NCBI RefSeq assembly: GCF_900637205.1
Contig: NZ_LR134355.1
Coordinates: forward strand, 5,394,001-5,458,000
DNA length: 64,000 nt
Reading direction: 5' to 3'
Source of the DNA: Mycolicibacterium chitae
GTDB taxonomy: Bacteria; Actinomycetota; Actinomycetes; Mycobacteriales; Mycobacteriaceae
Each line of letters starts with the position of its first letter. Position 1 is the first letter of the stretch. Below, one piece after another: positions 53,094-61,701 of the stretch. The notes under the pieces are model-generated. The model was not told where the DNA came from, made no database searches, and saw only the letters and a program-made list of their open reading frames with translations. The translations under genes and the position numbers were made by a program.

Positions 53094-56000
53094 ACGCACC
53101 CCACGAAGCCGGGCGCCGCAGCGCCCGAACCCCCGGCATCGCGCCGCCGCCGGTCGCCGGCCCGCCCAAGCGGCCGGTCCGCCCGGAGCTCAGCGACTCC
53201 GCGGTGGTGTCGCGGTCCTGGGGCATGGCGGTCGCGACGCTGGTCAGCCGGATCACCGGGTTCATCCGGATCGTGTTGCTGGCGGCCATCCTGGGCGCCG
53301 CGCTGTCGAGTTCGTTCACCATCGCCAATCAGCTGCCCAACCTGGTGGCCGCCTTGGTGCTCGAGGCGACGTTCACGGCCATCTTCGTGCCCGTGCTGGC
53401 CCGCGCCGAACGCGACGACCCCGACGGGGGTGCGGCCTTCGTCCGCCGGCTGGTCACGCTGGCGACCACGTTGCTGCTGGTCACCACGGTGTTGTCGGTG
53501 GCCTGCGCGCCGCTGCTGGTGCGGCTCATGCTGGGCAGCCATCCGCAGGTCAACGAGCCGCTGACGCGAGCCTTCGCCTACCTGTTGTTACCGCAGGTCA
53601 TCTTCTACGGGCTGTCCTCGGTGTTCATGGCAATCCTGAACAACCGCAACGAGTTCCGTGCGCCGGCGTGGGCCCCGGTGGTCAACAACGTGGTGGCGAT
53701 CGCCACCCTGGGCCTGTACGTGCTGGTGCCCGGCGAGCTGTCCCTGGACCCGGTGCAGATGGGCAACGCGAAGCTGCTGGTGCTGGGCATCGGCACCACG
53801 CTGGGGGTGGTGGCCCAGACCGCCGTGCTGCTGATCGCCATCCGCCGCGAGCACATCAGCCTGCGGCCGCTGTGGGGCATCGACGACCGGCTCAAGCGGT
53901 TCGGCGCGATGGCCGCCGCCATGGTGCTCTACGTCATCATCAGCCAGATCGGGTTGATCGTCGGCAACCAGATCGCCAGTGGCGCGGCCGCTTCCGGGCC
54001 CGCGATCTACAACTACACCTGGCTGGTGCTGATGCTGCCGTTCGGCATGATCGGCGTGACGGTGCTGACCGTGGTGATGCCTAGGCTGAGCCGCAACGCC
54101 GCGGCCGACGACGGCCCGGCCGTGCTGGCCGACCTGTCGCTGGCCACCCGCCTGACCATGATCACCCTGATCCCGATCGTGGCGTTCATGACCGTGGGCG
54201 GCCCGGCGATCGGCAGCGCCCTGTTCGCCTACGGCAATTTCGGCTCGGTCGACGCGAACTACCTGGGCATCTCGATCTCGTTGTCGGCCTTCACCTTGAT
54301 CCCCTACGCGCTGGTGCTGCTGCAGCTCCGGGTGTTCTACGCGCGCGAGCAACCGTGGATCCCGATCGCCATCATCGTGGTGATCACCATCGTCAAGATC
54401 GTGGCCTCGGTGCTGGCCCCGCACATGACCGACAACCCCGACCTGGTGGCCGGATATCTCGGGCTGGCCAACGGATTGGGCTTCACCGCCGGTGCGGTCG
54501 CCGGGTACGTGCTGCTGCGGCGCGCGCTGCAACCGCCCGACGGCCGGCTGCTGGGACTGCCGGTGGTCCGCACCATCCTGGTGACCATCACCGCGTCGCT
54601 GCTGGCGGGGTTGCTGGGCTATGTCGCCGACACGGTGCTGGGGCTCTCGTCGCTGACCGAGGCGTGGGGCGGGGCGGGGTCGCTGCTGCGGCTGCTGATC
54701 CTCGGCGTCCTGATGCTGCCCGTCGTCGCGGCGGTCCTGTTGCTGGCCCGCGTACCCGAGGCGGCGGCCGCCAAGGCGGCGGTCCTGCGCCGGTTACGGC
54801 CGGGTCACGTGGTAGCCGCAAGTGGATCCGCTGCAGCTCAGTCACATCCGCCGGGGAAGCCCGTCCAGTACTCTGAGCAGAGCAATTCGCCCCAACCGGC
54901 GTCGCGGCCGACCCGCGACGACCCCCGGTCGGGGCCCCCGGCGGAGGTTGCCGGGCCCGGCAGCACAGGAGGAGCGGTGGTGGACGACGACCCGTCGAGC
55001 AAGCCGCTGACCGACGCCGCCGACGCCGACCCTGACGCCGACCGACCCGCCCCCGAATCCGGCGAGTCCGCGCCGTCGCGCCGACCCCGCGCCGACTTCG
55101 CCGGAGATCCCAGCCGCGAACCGGTGGCCTTCGACCCGCCGACCGAGCGGTCCCTCGACGGCGGCACCGACGACGTGTACCTGATGGCCGGGGCGAGCAT
55201 CGCCGACGGCCGGTACCGGCTGTTGGTGTTCCACGGCGGCCCCGAGCACCTGCAGTTCTGGCAGGCCCTCGACACCGCGCTGGACCGTCAGGTCGCGCTG
55301 ACCTTCGTCGACCCCGAGGGCAATCTGCCCGCCGCCGAGGTGCAGGAAATCCTTTCGCGCACAATGCGACTGAGCCGCGTCGAGGCGCTGGGCATCGCGC
55401 GCATCCTCGATGTCGCCGACACCGGCTCCGGCGGACTGGTGGTTTCGGAGTGGATCCGCGGCGGCTCGCTGCAGGAGGTCGCCGAGACTTCGCCGTCGCC
55501 GGTCGGCGGTGCCCGGGCGGTGCAGTCCCTGGCCGCCGCCGCGGAGGCCGCCCATCAGGCCGGCGTCGCGCTGTCGCTGGACCATCCGAGCCGGATCCGC
55601 GTCAGCGTCGAAGGCGATGTGGTCCTGGCCTTCCCGGCCACCCTGCCCGACGCCACCCCCGAGGACGACATCCGCGGGACCGGCGCCGCGCTGTACGCGC
55701 TGCTGGTGAACCGGTGGCCGCTGCCCGAGACCGGGACGGCCGGCGGACTGGCCCCGGCCGACCTCGACGCGGCCGGTCAGCCCGTCGAACCGCGCTCGGT
55801 GGACCGGGCCATCCCGTTCCAGATCTCCGCGGCCGCCGCGCGTTCGGTGCAGGAAGGCGGCGGGATCCGCACCGCGCCAACGCTGTTGAACCTGCTGCAG
55901 CAGACCACCGCGGTGGCCGATCGCACCGAGTTGATCGAACCGGTCGACCAGGACCGCTCCCGCCCCAGCGACGATGACGAGACCCAGGCCCGGCGGCGCC

Positions 56001-56632
56001 GGGCGCTGATGATCGGCGGCGGCATCGCCGGGGCCATCATCCTGGTGGCACTGATCGTCCTGGCGACGGTGCTGGGCCGCATCTTCGGTGATGTCGGCGG
56101 CGGGCTCGACGGCGATCAGCTCGGACTGAACCCGAAGACCTCCGCCACCGAGACCGAGAGCGAATCCCCGTCCGCCTCCGGCAGCGAGGTCAAACCCACT
56201 GGGGTCACGGTGTTCTCGCCGGGCGGCGGCGCCGATTCCCCGAGCCAGGCATCGTTGGCCATCGACGGCGACCGGTCCACCGTGTGGCCCACCGACACCT
56301 ATTCGGACACGGTGCCGTTCCCCAACTTCAAGAGCGGGGTCGGCCTGATGCTCACCCTGCCGGAGCCCACGAAGATCGGCGCGGTGACCGTCGACCTGGC
56401 CAGCACCGGCACCCGGATCCAGATCCGGTCGTCGTCCACGCCGAATCCGTCCACACTCGAGGACACCACCGCCTTGACGGAACCGGCCACCATGCGCCGC
56501 GGCGAGAACACCATCGAGGTCGACGCCGCCGAGCCGACATCCAATGTGCTGGTGTGGATTTCGACGCTGGGCAGCATCGACGGCGAGAGCCGCACCGATA
56601 TCGCCGAGATCACCGTCCGCGCCGCGGAGTAG
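53090..56632 (+). CDS. murJ: MurJ (MviN) lipid II flippase fused to pseudokinase and extracellular domain
   Basis: Protein of 1180 aa corresponding to M. tuberculosis MviN/Rv3910. Residues about 40-560: 14-helix MurJ flippase core (SRITGFIRIVLLAAILG, then EATFTAIFVPVLAR). About 690-930: a kinase-like domain without the active motifs; the HRD loop is replaced by LDHPSRIRV, and no DFG is seen after VVLAFPATL. About 970-1000: one transmembrane helix. About 1030-1178: a galactose-binding-like extracellular domain. Known biology: PknB phosphorylates the pseudokinase tail and FhaA binds it, controlling peptidoglycan synthesis. The RTELIEP stretch near 945 is a likely phospho-Thr site. Confidence 0.95.
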   Translation: MNAPHEAGRRSARTPGIAPPPVAGPPKRPVRPELSDSAVVSRSWGMAVATLVSRITGFIRIVLLAAILGAALSSSFTIANQLPNLVAALVLEATFTAIFVPVLARAERDDPDGGAAFVRRLVTLATTLLLVTTVLSVACAPLLVRLMLGSHPQVNEPLTRAFAYLLLPQVIFYGLSSVFMAILNNRNEFRAPAWAPVVNNVVAIATLGLYVLVPGELSLDPVQMGNAKLLVLGIGTTLGVVAQTAVLLIAIRREHISLRPLWGIDDRLKRFGAMAAAMVLYVIISQIGLIVGNQIASGAAASGPAIYNYTWLVLMLPFGMIGVTVLTVVMPRLSRNAAADDGPAVLADLSLATRLTMITLIPIVAFMTVGGPAIGSALFAYGNFGSVDANYLGISISLSAFTLIPYALVLLQLRVFYAREQPWIPIAIIVVITIVKIVASVLAPHMTDNPDLVAGYLGLANGLGFTAGAVAGYVLLRRALQPPDGRLLGLPVVRTILVTITASLLAGLLGYVADTVLGLSSLTEAWGGAGSLLRLLILGVLMLPVVAAVLLLARVPEAAAAKAAVLRRLRPGHVVAASGSAAAQSHPPGKPVQYSEQSNSPQPASRPTRDDPRSGPPAEVAGPGSTGGAVVDDDPSSKPLTDAADADPDADRPAPESGESAPSRRPRADFAGDPSREPVAFDPPTERSLDGGTDDVYLMAGASIADGRYRLLVFHGGPEHLQFWQALDTALDRQVALTFVDPEGNLPAAEVQEILSRTMRLSRVEALGIARILDVADTGSGGLVVSEWIRGGSLQEVAETSPSPVGGARAVQSLAAAAEAAHQAGVALSLDHPSRIRVSVEGDVVLAFPATLPDATPEDDIRGTGAALYALLVNRWPLPETGTAGGLAPADLDAAGQPVEPRSVDRAIPFQISAAAARSVQEGGGIRTAPTLLNLLQQTTAVADRTELIEPVDQDRSRPSDDDETQARRRRALMIGGGIAGAIILVALIVLATVLGRIFGDVGGGLDGDQLGLNPKTSATETESESPSASGSEVKPTGVTVFSPGGGADSPSQASLAIDGDRSTVWPTDTYSDTVPFPNFKSGVGLMLTLPEPTKIGAVTVDLASTGTRIQIRSSSTPNPSTLEDTTALTEPATMRRGENTIEVDAAEPTSNVLVWISTLGSIDGESRTDIAEITVRAAE

Positions 56633-56706
56633 CCCGCCGGCAACGCTCCACAGCCCGGCCCCGCCGTGAAGTGCCGCCGCGCGTCGACGCTCCTACCGTG
56701 CGGCGG

Positions 56707-57279
56707 ATGGTCGGCATCCAATCCCCCACCCCCCGTTCCGATGCGCAGCTGTTGAGCGCGCACGTCGCCGGTGAGCCGGACGCGTTCGCCGAACTGTTCG
56801 CCCGCCACGGCCCGCGCCTTGCCCGGCTGGCCGCGCGGTGCAGCGACACCCCCGAGGACGCCGCCGACGCCCTGCAGGACGCCATGTTGTCCGCGCACCG
56901 CCGCGCGGGCGGACTCCGGCAGCACGCCGCCGTCGGCAGCTGGCTGTGCCGCATCGTCACCAACGCCTGCATCGACCGGCACCGCGCACGGGCCACCCGA
57001 CGCGAACAGTGGTTCGACGAGGAGGCCCACCCCGTGGCCGACCGCACCGCCCAGATCGAGACCGCGCTGACCGTCCGCGCCGCGCTGCGCAGGCTTCCAC
57101 CGACGCAGCGGGCCGCGGTGCTGGCCGTGGACATGCACGGCTACTCGGTGCGCGAGGCCGCGCGGCTGCTGGGCATCCCGGAGGGCACTGTGAAGAGCCG
57201 GCGGGCCCGCGCCCGCGCGCAGTTGGTCGAATCGCTGGACCCCCGACGGCAATGCGACCCGGGGTCTGCCGGACACTGA
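56707..57279 (+). CDS. sigM: ECF sigma factor SigM
   Basis: ECF sigma factor of 190 aa. Region 2: GEPDAFAELFARHGPRLARL through DALQDAMLSAHRRAGG and WLCRIVTNACIDRHR. Region 4: LPPTQRAAVLAVDMHGYSV and RLLGIPEGTVKSRRARAR. SigM controls ESX-type and surface-lipid genes in M. tuberculosis. ATG 56707 chosen. It is followed 4 bp later by the anti-SigM-like gene, and preceded by the murJ fusion as in other mycobacteria. Confidence 0.94.
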   Translation: MVGIQSPTPRSDAQLLSAHVAGEPDAFAELFARHGPRLARLAARCSDTPEDAADALQDAMLSAHRRAGGLRQHAAVGSWLCRIVTNACIDRHRARATRREQWFDEEAHPVADRTAQIETALTVRAALRRLPPTQRAAVLAVDMHGYSVREAARLLGIPEGTVKSRRARARAQLVESLDPRRQCDPGSAGH

Positions 57280-57283
57280 TCGG

Positions 57284-57805
57284 GTGGCGTCCACCCCGCC
57301 CGAGGGCGAATCTCACCAGGTCACCGGCGTGGATCCGGGTCGCGCGCAGCACAGCGCACGACCGTCGGCCGGGCCCGCGCGGCGCACGGCCGCGGTGCTC
57401 GGCGGTGTGGCGGCCCTCGCCGCGATCGGGGTCGGCACCTTCGCGCTGGTGAACTCCCCGGGCCCGGTGCGCTCCACACCGAGTTCGGCGCTGCACATCA
57501 CCGTCACCCCGACCGTGCCGCTGACCGACCAGCAGCTGCTGGTGCTGCTGCACCGCCCGCCGGACTACGGGCCGCTGACCGATCCGGGCCGGCGGGCGGG
57601 CTGTCTGAGCGGGCTCGGCTACCCGGCGTCGACCCGTGTACTGGCCGCGCGGCCCCTCGACGTCGACGGCCGGTCCGGGGTGCTGCTGGTCCTGCCGGGT
57701 GCGCAGGACGACGAGCTCAGCGCGGTGGTGGTGGCGCCCCACTGCAGCGCGGCGGACACCGGTTTGTTGGCGCAGACCAGCCTGACGCGGCCGACGGCTC
57801 CCTGA
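57284..57805 (+). CDS. rsmA: anti-SigM-like membrane protein with very short cytosolic part
   Basis: Membrane protein of 173 aa at the position of M. tuberculosis Rv3912 (RsmA, anti-SigM; not the rRNA methylase of the same name). One transmembrane helix (AVLGGVAALAAIGVGTFALV, about 37-56) and an external domain with conserved CLSGLGYPAST and VVAPHCSAADTGLL. Only about 36 residues precede the helix, whereas the M. tuberculosis protein has, as I recall, roughly 100 residues including the sigma-binding helices. sigM ends 4 bp upstream, so there is no room for a missing exon-like part. It may be unable to hold SigM, or the start may be mis-set by an error. Confidence 0.85.
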   Translation: MASTPPEGESHQVTGVDPGRAQHSARPSAGPARRTAAVLGGVAALAAIGVGTFALVNSPGPVRSTPSSALHITVTPTVPLTDQQLLVLLHRPPDYGPLTDPGRRAGCLSGLGYPASTRVLAARPLDVDGRSGVLLVLPGAQDDELSAVVVAPHCSAADTGLLAQTSLTRPTAP

Positions 57806-57836
57806 GGACGGGATTTGTCGGCCGTGGGAACGTCGT

Positions 57837-57862
57837 GGAACACCCGCGCCTACGCTGGTGTT
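57837..57862 (+). promoter_or_regulatory. candidate SigH-type promoter for trxB-trxA
   Basis: GGAAC at 57837-57841 is followed after 18 bases by GTT at 57860-57862, the mycobacterial SigH pattern (GGAA, 16-20 bases, GTT), 58 bp before trxB. trxB2/trxC of M. tuberculosis are known SigH targets. A second GGAAC (57827) precedes it. Confidence 0.5.
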
Positions 57863-57920
57863 GCTACGCGTATCCGGCCGATAACCCCAGGCCGCCGCTC
57901 GAGAACCCAGAAAGGCCCGC

Positions 57921-58892
57921 ATGAGCGCCAGTCCGACCGTCCACGAGGTCATCATCATCGGCTCCGGCCCGGCCGGTTACACCGCCGCGATCTACACCGC
58001 CCGCGCCCAGCTGGCGCCGCTGGTGTTCGAGGGCAGCGCCTTCGGTGGCGCCCTGATGACCACCACCGAGGTGGAGAACTACCCCGGGTTCAAGGAGGGC
58101 ATCCAGGGGCCCGATCTGATGGACGAGATGCGGGAGCAGGCGCTGCGGTTCGGCGCCGACCTGCAGATGGAGGACGTCGAGTCGGTGTCGCTGACCGGGC
58201 CCGTCAAGTCCGTCACCACCGCCGGCGGCGAGACGTTCCACGCCCGTTCGATCATCCTGGCGATGGGCGCCGCGCCGCGCTACCTCGGGGTACCCGGCGA
58301 GCAGGAGTTGCTGGGCCGCGGGGTCAGCTCGTGCGCCACCTGCGACGGGTTCTTCTTCAAGGAGCAGGACATCGCCGTCATCGGCGGCGGCGACTCGGCG
58401 ATGGAGGAGGCCATCTTCCTGACGAAGTTCGCCCGCACCGTCACTCTGGTCCACCGTCGCGACGAGTTCCGCGCCTCCAAGATCATGCTGGAGCGCGCCC
58501 AGACCAACGAGAAGATCAAGTTCGTGACGAACACCCAGGTCGTGGCCGTGGAGGGCACCGACACCGTCACCGGCATGCGGGTGCGCGACGTCCTGACCGG
58601 CGCCGAGTCGACGCTGCCGGTGACCGGCGTGTTCGTCGCGATCGGCCACGACCCGCGCTCGGAGCTGGTCCGCGACACGCTCGATCTTGATCCCGACGGC
58701 TACGTGCTGGTGCAGGGCCGTACGACGGCCACCTCGGTCGAGGGTGTGTTTGCCTCCGGCGACCTGGTGGACCGCACCTACCGACAGGCCATCACCGCCG
58801 CGGGCAGCGGCTGTTCGGCCGCCATCGACGCCGAACGCTGGCTTGCCGAAGCCAGCGACGAGAACACCGATCTGATAGGAGCTCAGCAATGA
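57921..58892 (+). CDS. trxB: thioredoxin reductase
   Basis: FAD/NADPH flavoprotein of 323 aa that reduces thioredoxin. Seen: FAD-binding IIGSGPAGYTAAIYTARAQL, redox centre CATCDGFF, NADPH-binding VIGGGDSAMEEAIFL, and FAD-contact ASGDLVDRTYRQAITAAGSG. ATG 57921 is preceded by AGAAAGG. Its stop overlaps the thioredoxin start (ATGA). Confidence 0.97.
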   Translation: MSASPTVHEVIIIGSGPAGYTAAIYTARAQLAPLVFEGSAFGGALMTTTEVENYPGFKEGIQGPDLMDEMREQALRFGADLQMEDVESVSLTGPVKSVTTAGGETFHARSIILAMGAAPRYLGVPGEQELLGRGVSSCATCDGFFFKEQDIAVIGGGDSAMEEAIFLTKFARTVTLVHRRDEFRASKIMLERAQTNEKIKFVTNTQVVAVEGTDTVTGMRVRDVLTGAESTLPVTGVFVAIGHDPRSELVRDTLDLDPDGYVLVQGRTTATSVEGVFASGDLVDRTYRQAITAAGSGCSAAIDAERWLAEASDENTDLIGAQQ

Positions 58893-59230
58893 CCACATCG
58901 GAGGGCCACGCCACCGTCGAGGTGTCCGACGACTCGTTCGCCTCGGACGTGTTGGGTAGCAACACCCCTGTGCTGGTGGACTTTTGGGCCACCTGGTGCG
59001 GCCCGTGCAAGATGGTCGCCCCGGTGCTCGAGGAGATCGCCGCCGAGAAGTCCGGTCAGCTGACCGTCGCCAAGCTCGACGTCGACGCCAACCCGAACAC
59101 CGCCCAGCAGTTCTCCGTCGTGTCGATCCCGACGCTGATCCTGTTCAAGAACGGCGAGCCGGTGAAGCGGATCGTCGGCGCCAAGGGCAAGGCCGCGCTG
59201 CTGCGCGAACTGGCCGACGAAGTTAGCTGA
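58889..59230 (+). CDS. trxA: thioredoxin
   Basis: Thioredoxin of 113 aa (called trxC in M. tuberculosis). Active site WCGPCK in VDFWATWCGPCKMVAPVLEE, cis-Pro in VVSIPTLILFKNG. Overlaps trxB by 4 bases; the pair forms the cytosolic disulfide-reducing system. Confidence 0.97.
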   Translation: MTTSEGHATVEVSDDSFASDVLGSNTPVLVDFWATWCGPCKMVAPVLEEIAAEKSGQLTVAKLDVDANPNTAQQFSVVSIPTLILFKNGEPVKRIVGAKGKAALLRELADEVS

Positions 59231-59248
59231 GCGCCGGCCGGTGCGCCG

Positions 59249-59268
59249 GCCCCACCCGCCGGTGGGGC
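59249..59268 (+). terminator. hairpin after trxA
   Basis: GCCCCAC-CCGCCG-GTGGGGC forms a 7-bp stem 18 bp after the trxA stop, preceded by a GCCGGC/GCCGGC repeat. Probable terminator or pause before cwlM. Confidence 0.55.
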
Positions 59269-59390
59269 TCGCGCACTGGCCTGGTGTTTTCCCGATTCGG
59301 GCACAGGTCTGCGACAATATTCGCAGTCTGCCTTGCCAAGGTCGACGTTCTTGGGGGACGCCGACCACCGTGACCGAAGGGCCCTAACCC

Positions 59391-60602
59391 ATGTCGAGTC
59401 CCCGCCACGGAGACACTCCAGACGTGCTCCGTCTCGGAGACCGCGGCCTCGCTGTGACCGAGATCCGCGCCGCGCTCGCGGCGCTGGGTCTCGTCGAGAA
59501 CCCGGATTCGGACCTGACCACCGGCAAGCACGTGGCAGTGGATCTGTTCGACGCCGAGCTCGACGAGGCGGTGCGCGCCTTCCAGCAGCACCGCGCGCTG
59601 CTGGTCGACGGGATCGTGGGCGAGGCCACCTACCGCGCCATCAAGGAAGCCTCCTACCGGTTGGGGGCCCGGACCCTGAATCATCAGTTCGGCGCCCCGA
59701 TGTACGGCGACGACGTCGCCACGTTGCAGGCCCGGCTGCAGGATCTCGGTTTCTACACCGGTTTGGTCGACGGCCACTTCGGGCTGCAAACCCACAATGC
59801 GTTGATGTCCTACCAGCGTGAGTACGGGCTGGCCGCCGACGGCATCTGCGGCCCGGAAACGCTGCGGTCGCTGTACTTTCTGGGTTCGCGGGTCACCGGC
59901 GGTTCGCCGCACGCGATCCGCGAGGAGGAGCTGGTACGCCGCTCCGGCCCGAAGCTCTCCGGCAAGCGGATCATCATCGATCCCGGTCTGGGCGGCCAGG
60001 ACACGGGTGTCATCGTCTCGGGCCCGGGCGGGCCGATCAGCGAGGCAGATATCCTGTGGGACTTGGCAAGCCGGCTCGAGGGCCGAATGACCGCCATCGG
60101 CATGGAGACCTTCCTGTCGCGGCCGGCCAACTTCGGTCCCACCGATGCGCAGCGCGCCGACACCGCCAACGGGGTGGGCGCCGACCTGATGATCAGCCTG
60201 CGCTGCGCCCGTCAGCCCAATCCCGCCGCCAACGGTGTGGCCTCGTTCCACTTCGGCAACTCGCACGGTTCGGTGTCGACCATCGGCCGCAACCTGGCCG
60301 ATTTCATTCAGCGGGAAGTGGTGGCGCGCACCGGTTTACGCGACTGCCGCAGCCACGGCCGGACCTGGGATCTGCTGCGACTGACCCGGATGCCCACCGT
60401 GCAGGTCGACGTCGGTTACATCAGCAATCCGCGCGATCGCGCCATGCTGGGCTCCACGCAGACCCGCGACGCCATCGCCGAGGGCATCCTGGCCGCCGTC
60501 AAGCGCCTCTACCTGCTGGGCAAGAACGACCGTCCCACAGGCACTTTCACCTTCGCCGAACTGCTCGCCCACGAACTGTCGGTGGAGCAGGCCAGCCGCT
60601 AG
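59391..60602 (+). CDS. cwlM: CwlM, non-catalytic amidase homologue regulating peptidoglycan synthesis
   Basis: Protein of 403 aa. Two peptidoglycan-binding domains (about 15-85 and 95-165; FQQHRALLVDGIVGEATY, GLAADGICGPETL), then an Amidase_3 fold whose zinc residues are changed. DPGHGG is DPGLGG, the SxHxN His is Arg (SLRC), and the final Glu is Asp (VDVGYISN). The C-terminal tail has Thr residues in PTGTFTFAEL. Known from M. tuberculosis: CwlM is cytosolic, is phosphorylated by PknB on a C-terminal Thr, and then activates MurA. The missing zinc ligands seen here agree with a regulatory, non-enzymatic role. Confidence 0.95.
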   Translation: MSSPRHGDTPDVLRLGDRGLAVTEIRAALAALGLVENPDSDLTTGKHVAVDLFDAELDEAVRAFQQHRALLVDGIVGEATYRAIKEASYRLGARTLNHQFGAPMYGDDVATLQARLQDLGFYTGLVDGHFGLQTHNALMSYQREYGLAADGICGPETLRSLYFLGSRVTGGSPHAIREEELVRRSGPKLSGKRIIIDPGLGGQDTGVIVSGPGGPISEADILWDLASRLEGRMTAIGMETFLSRPANFGPTDAQRADTANGVGADLMISLRCARQPNPAANGVASFHFGNSHGSVSTIGRNLADFIQREVVARTGLRDCRSHGRTWDLLRLTRMPTVQVDVGYISNPRDRAMLGSTQTRDAIAEGILAAVKRLYLLGKNDRPTGTFTFAELLAHELSVEQASR

Positions 60603-60766
60603 GCCCGGCGCTGACCCGGGTTTACCGGGCTGCGGAGTTTCTGGCACACCCGCGAGATTTCCCGGCGCACAACGGATTGCCCGCCTCCGAGCGACACTTT
60701 CCCGACGTTGTCGCGCGAAGGTGGGCAAATCCGTCACCGGACCGAGGCGGCACGCCGGCTTGGCGC

Positions 60767-61495
60767 TCAGCCGCCGTTACCCGCTCCGACCGGCTGGCTC
60801 AGTTCCGCGGAATTCAACAACCGCTCGAGGGCCGCTTCGACCTCGGCCTTCCAGCCCAGCCCCTTGTCGAGCTCGAGGCGCAGCCGCGGGAAGTAGCGGT
60901 GCGGTGAGACCACGTCGAACCCGACCTCGGTGAGGAAGTCGGCGTCGATCATGCAGTGGTCGAACGAGCATTCGCCGAGCGCCTCCACGGCCGCCCTGGT
61001 CTGCGGATCGGTGCCGGCCGGATCGATGGTGTCGGCCTCGGCGGTGCGCCCGAACGCCTCGAGCGCGCGCACCCCGCGGCGCACCAGTTCGGCGACCACC
61101 TGAGCGATCAACGTGTGTGGCAATCCGTCGGATTCCCAGCCCGGCTCCACCCCCATCGAGGTGAGCAGGACCGCGTCGGCACTGACGGGTCCGGTCGGCA
61201 TCCGCTGCGCGCGGGGCACGGCGTTCGGCGGGGCGTAGAGGATGTAGCCGGCGCACGGCGCCTCGTCGGCACCACCGTCGGCGGCCGGTGGCGGTCCGGC
61301 CAGCGCGACCTGCCCGCAGGATCCCCACTCGAGCATGACCATCGACAGCCATGCTTCCTTCTCGAACTCCGGGTCGGTGAGGTGATCTTCGCGGCCCACG
61401 ATGTCCGGATCGACCTCCCAGAACACACACCGGCGGGCGTGCTTGGGCAACTGCTCGAAGGCTTCGAGCCGAAGCGGCGAGATACGAGCCGACAC
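60767..61495 (-). CDS. conserved hypothetical (Rv3916c-like, GNAT-like)
   Basis: Protein of 242 aa, start GTG 61495. N-terminal acidic/aromatic stretch (CVFWEVDPD, FEKEAWLSMVMLEWGSCGQV) and a core that resembles an acetyltransferase (GYILYAPPNAVPRAQRMP, then HTLIAQVVAELVRRGVRALEAFG). No acyl-CoA pyrophosphate loop is clear. It lies between cwlM and parB in all mycobacteria I know. Function unknown; convergent with cwlM. Confidence 0.85.
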   Translation of the reverse strand: MSARISPLRLEAFEQLPKHARRCVFWEVDPDIVGREDHLTDPEFEKEAWLSMVMLEWGSCGQVALAGPPPAADGGADEAPCAGYILYAPPNAVPRAQRMPTGPVSADAVLLTSMGVEPGWESDGLPHTLIAQVVAELVRRGVRALEAFGRTAEADTIDPAGTDPQTRAAVEALGECSFDHCMIDADFLTEVGFDVVSPHRYFPRLRLELDKGLGWKAEVEAALERLLNSAELSQPVGAGNGG

Positions 61496-61701
61496 TAGGT
61501 TTTCAGGCCTTTCTGCCAGGCCGCGGTGCGCGGCAGCCCCTCCAGAATAGGAGAGGAAGCGGATATCCCACCAGTAGCGCCCGTTTTCGGTGAATACCGC
61601 TGCTGCACAGCAGCTTTGGCGATCGTGCCGGGGCTACGGGTGGGTCCGGACGGGGGCTGTGTCACAGTGACGTAATTCCCCGGTATGTCCGGACCTACGT
61701 T

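Noticed and set aside
50481..53099. 872-codon minus-strand frame
   Set aside because: Antisense to the Rv3909-like gene; low-complexity Arg/Gly composition.
61599..61671. Short palindromes GCTGCTGCACAGCAGC and GTCACAGTGAC upstream of parB
   Set aside because: The palindromes are real, but they are too short and unlike known mycobacterial operators to interpret; no regulator is linked.
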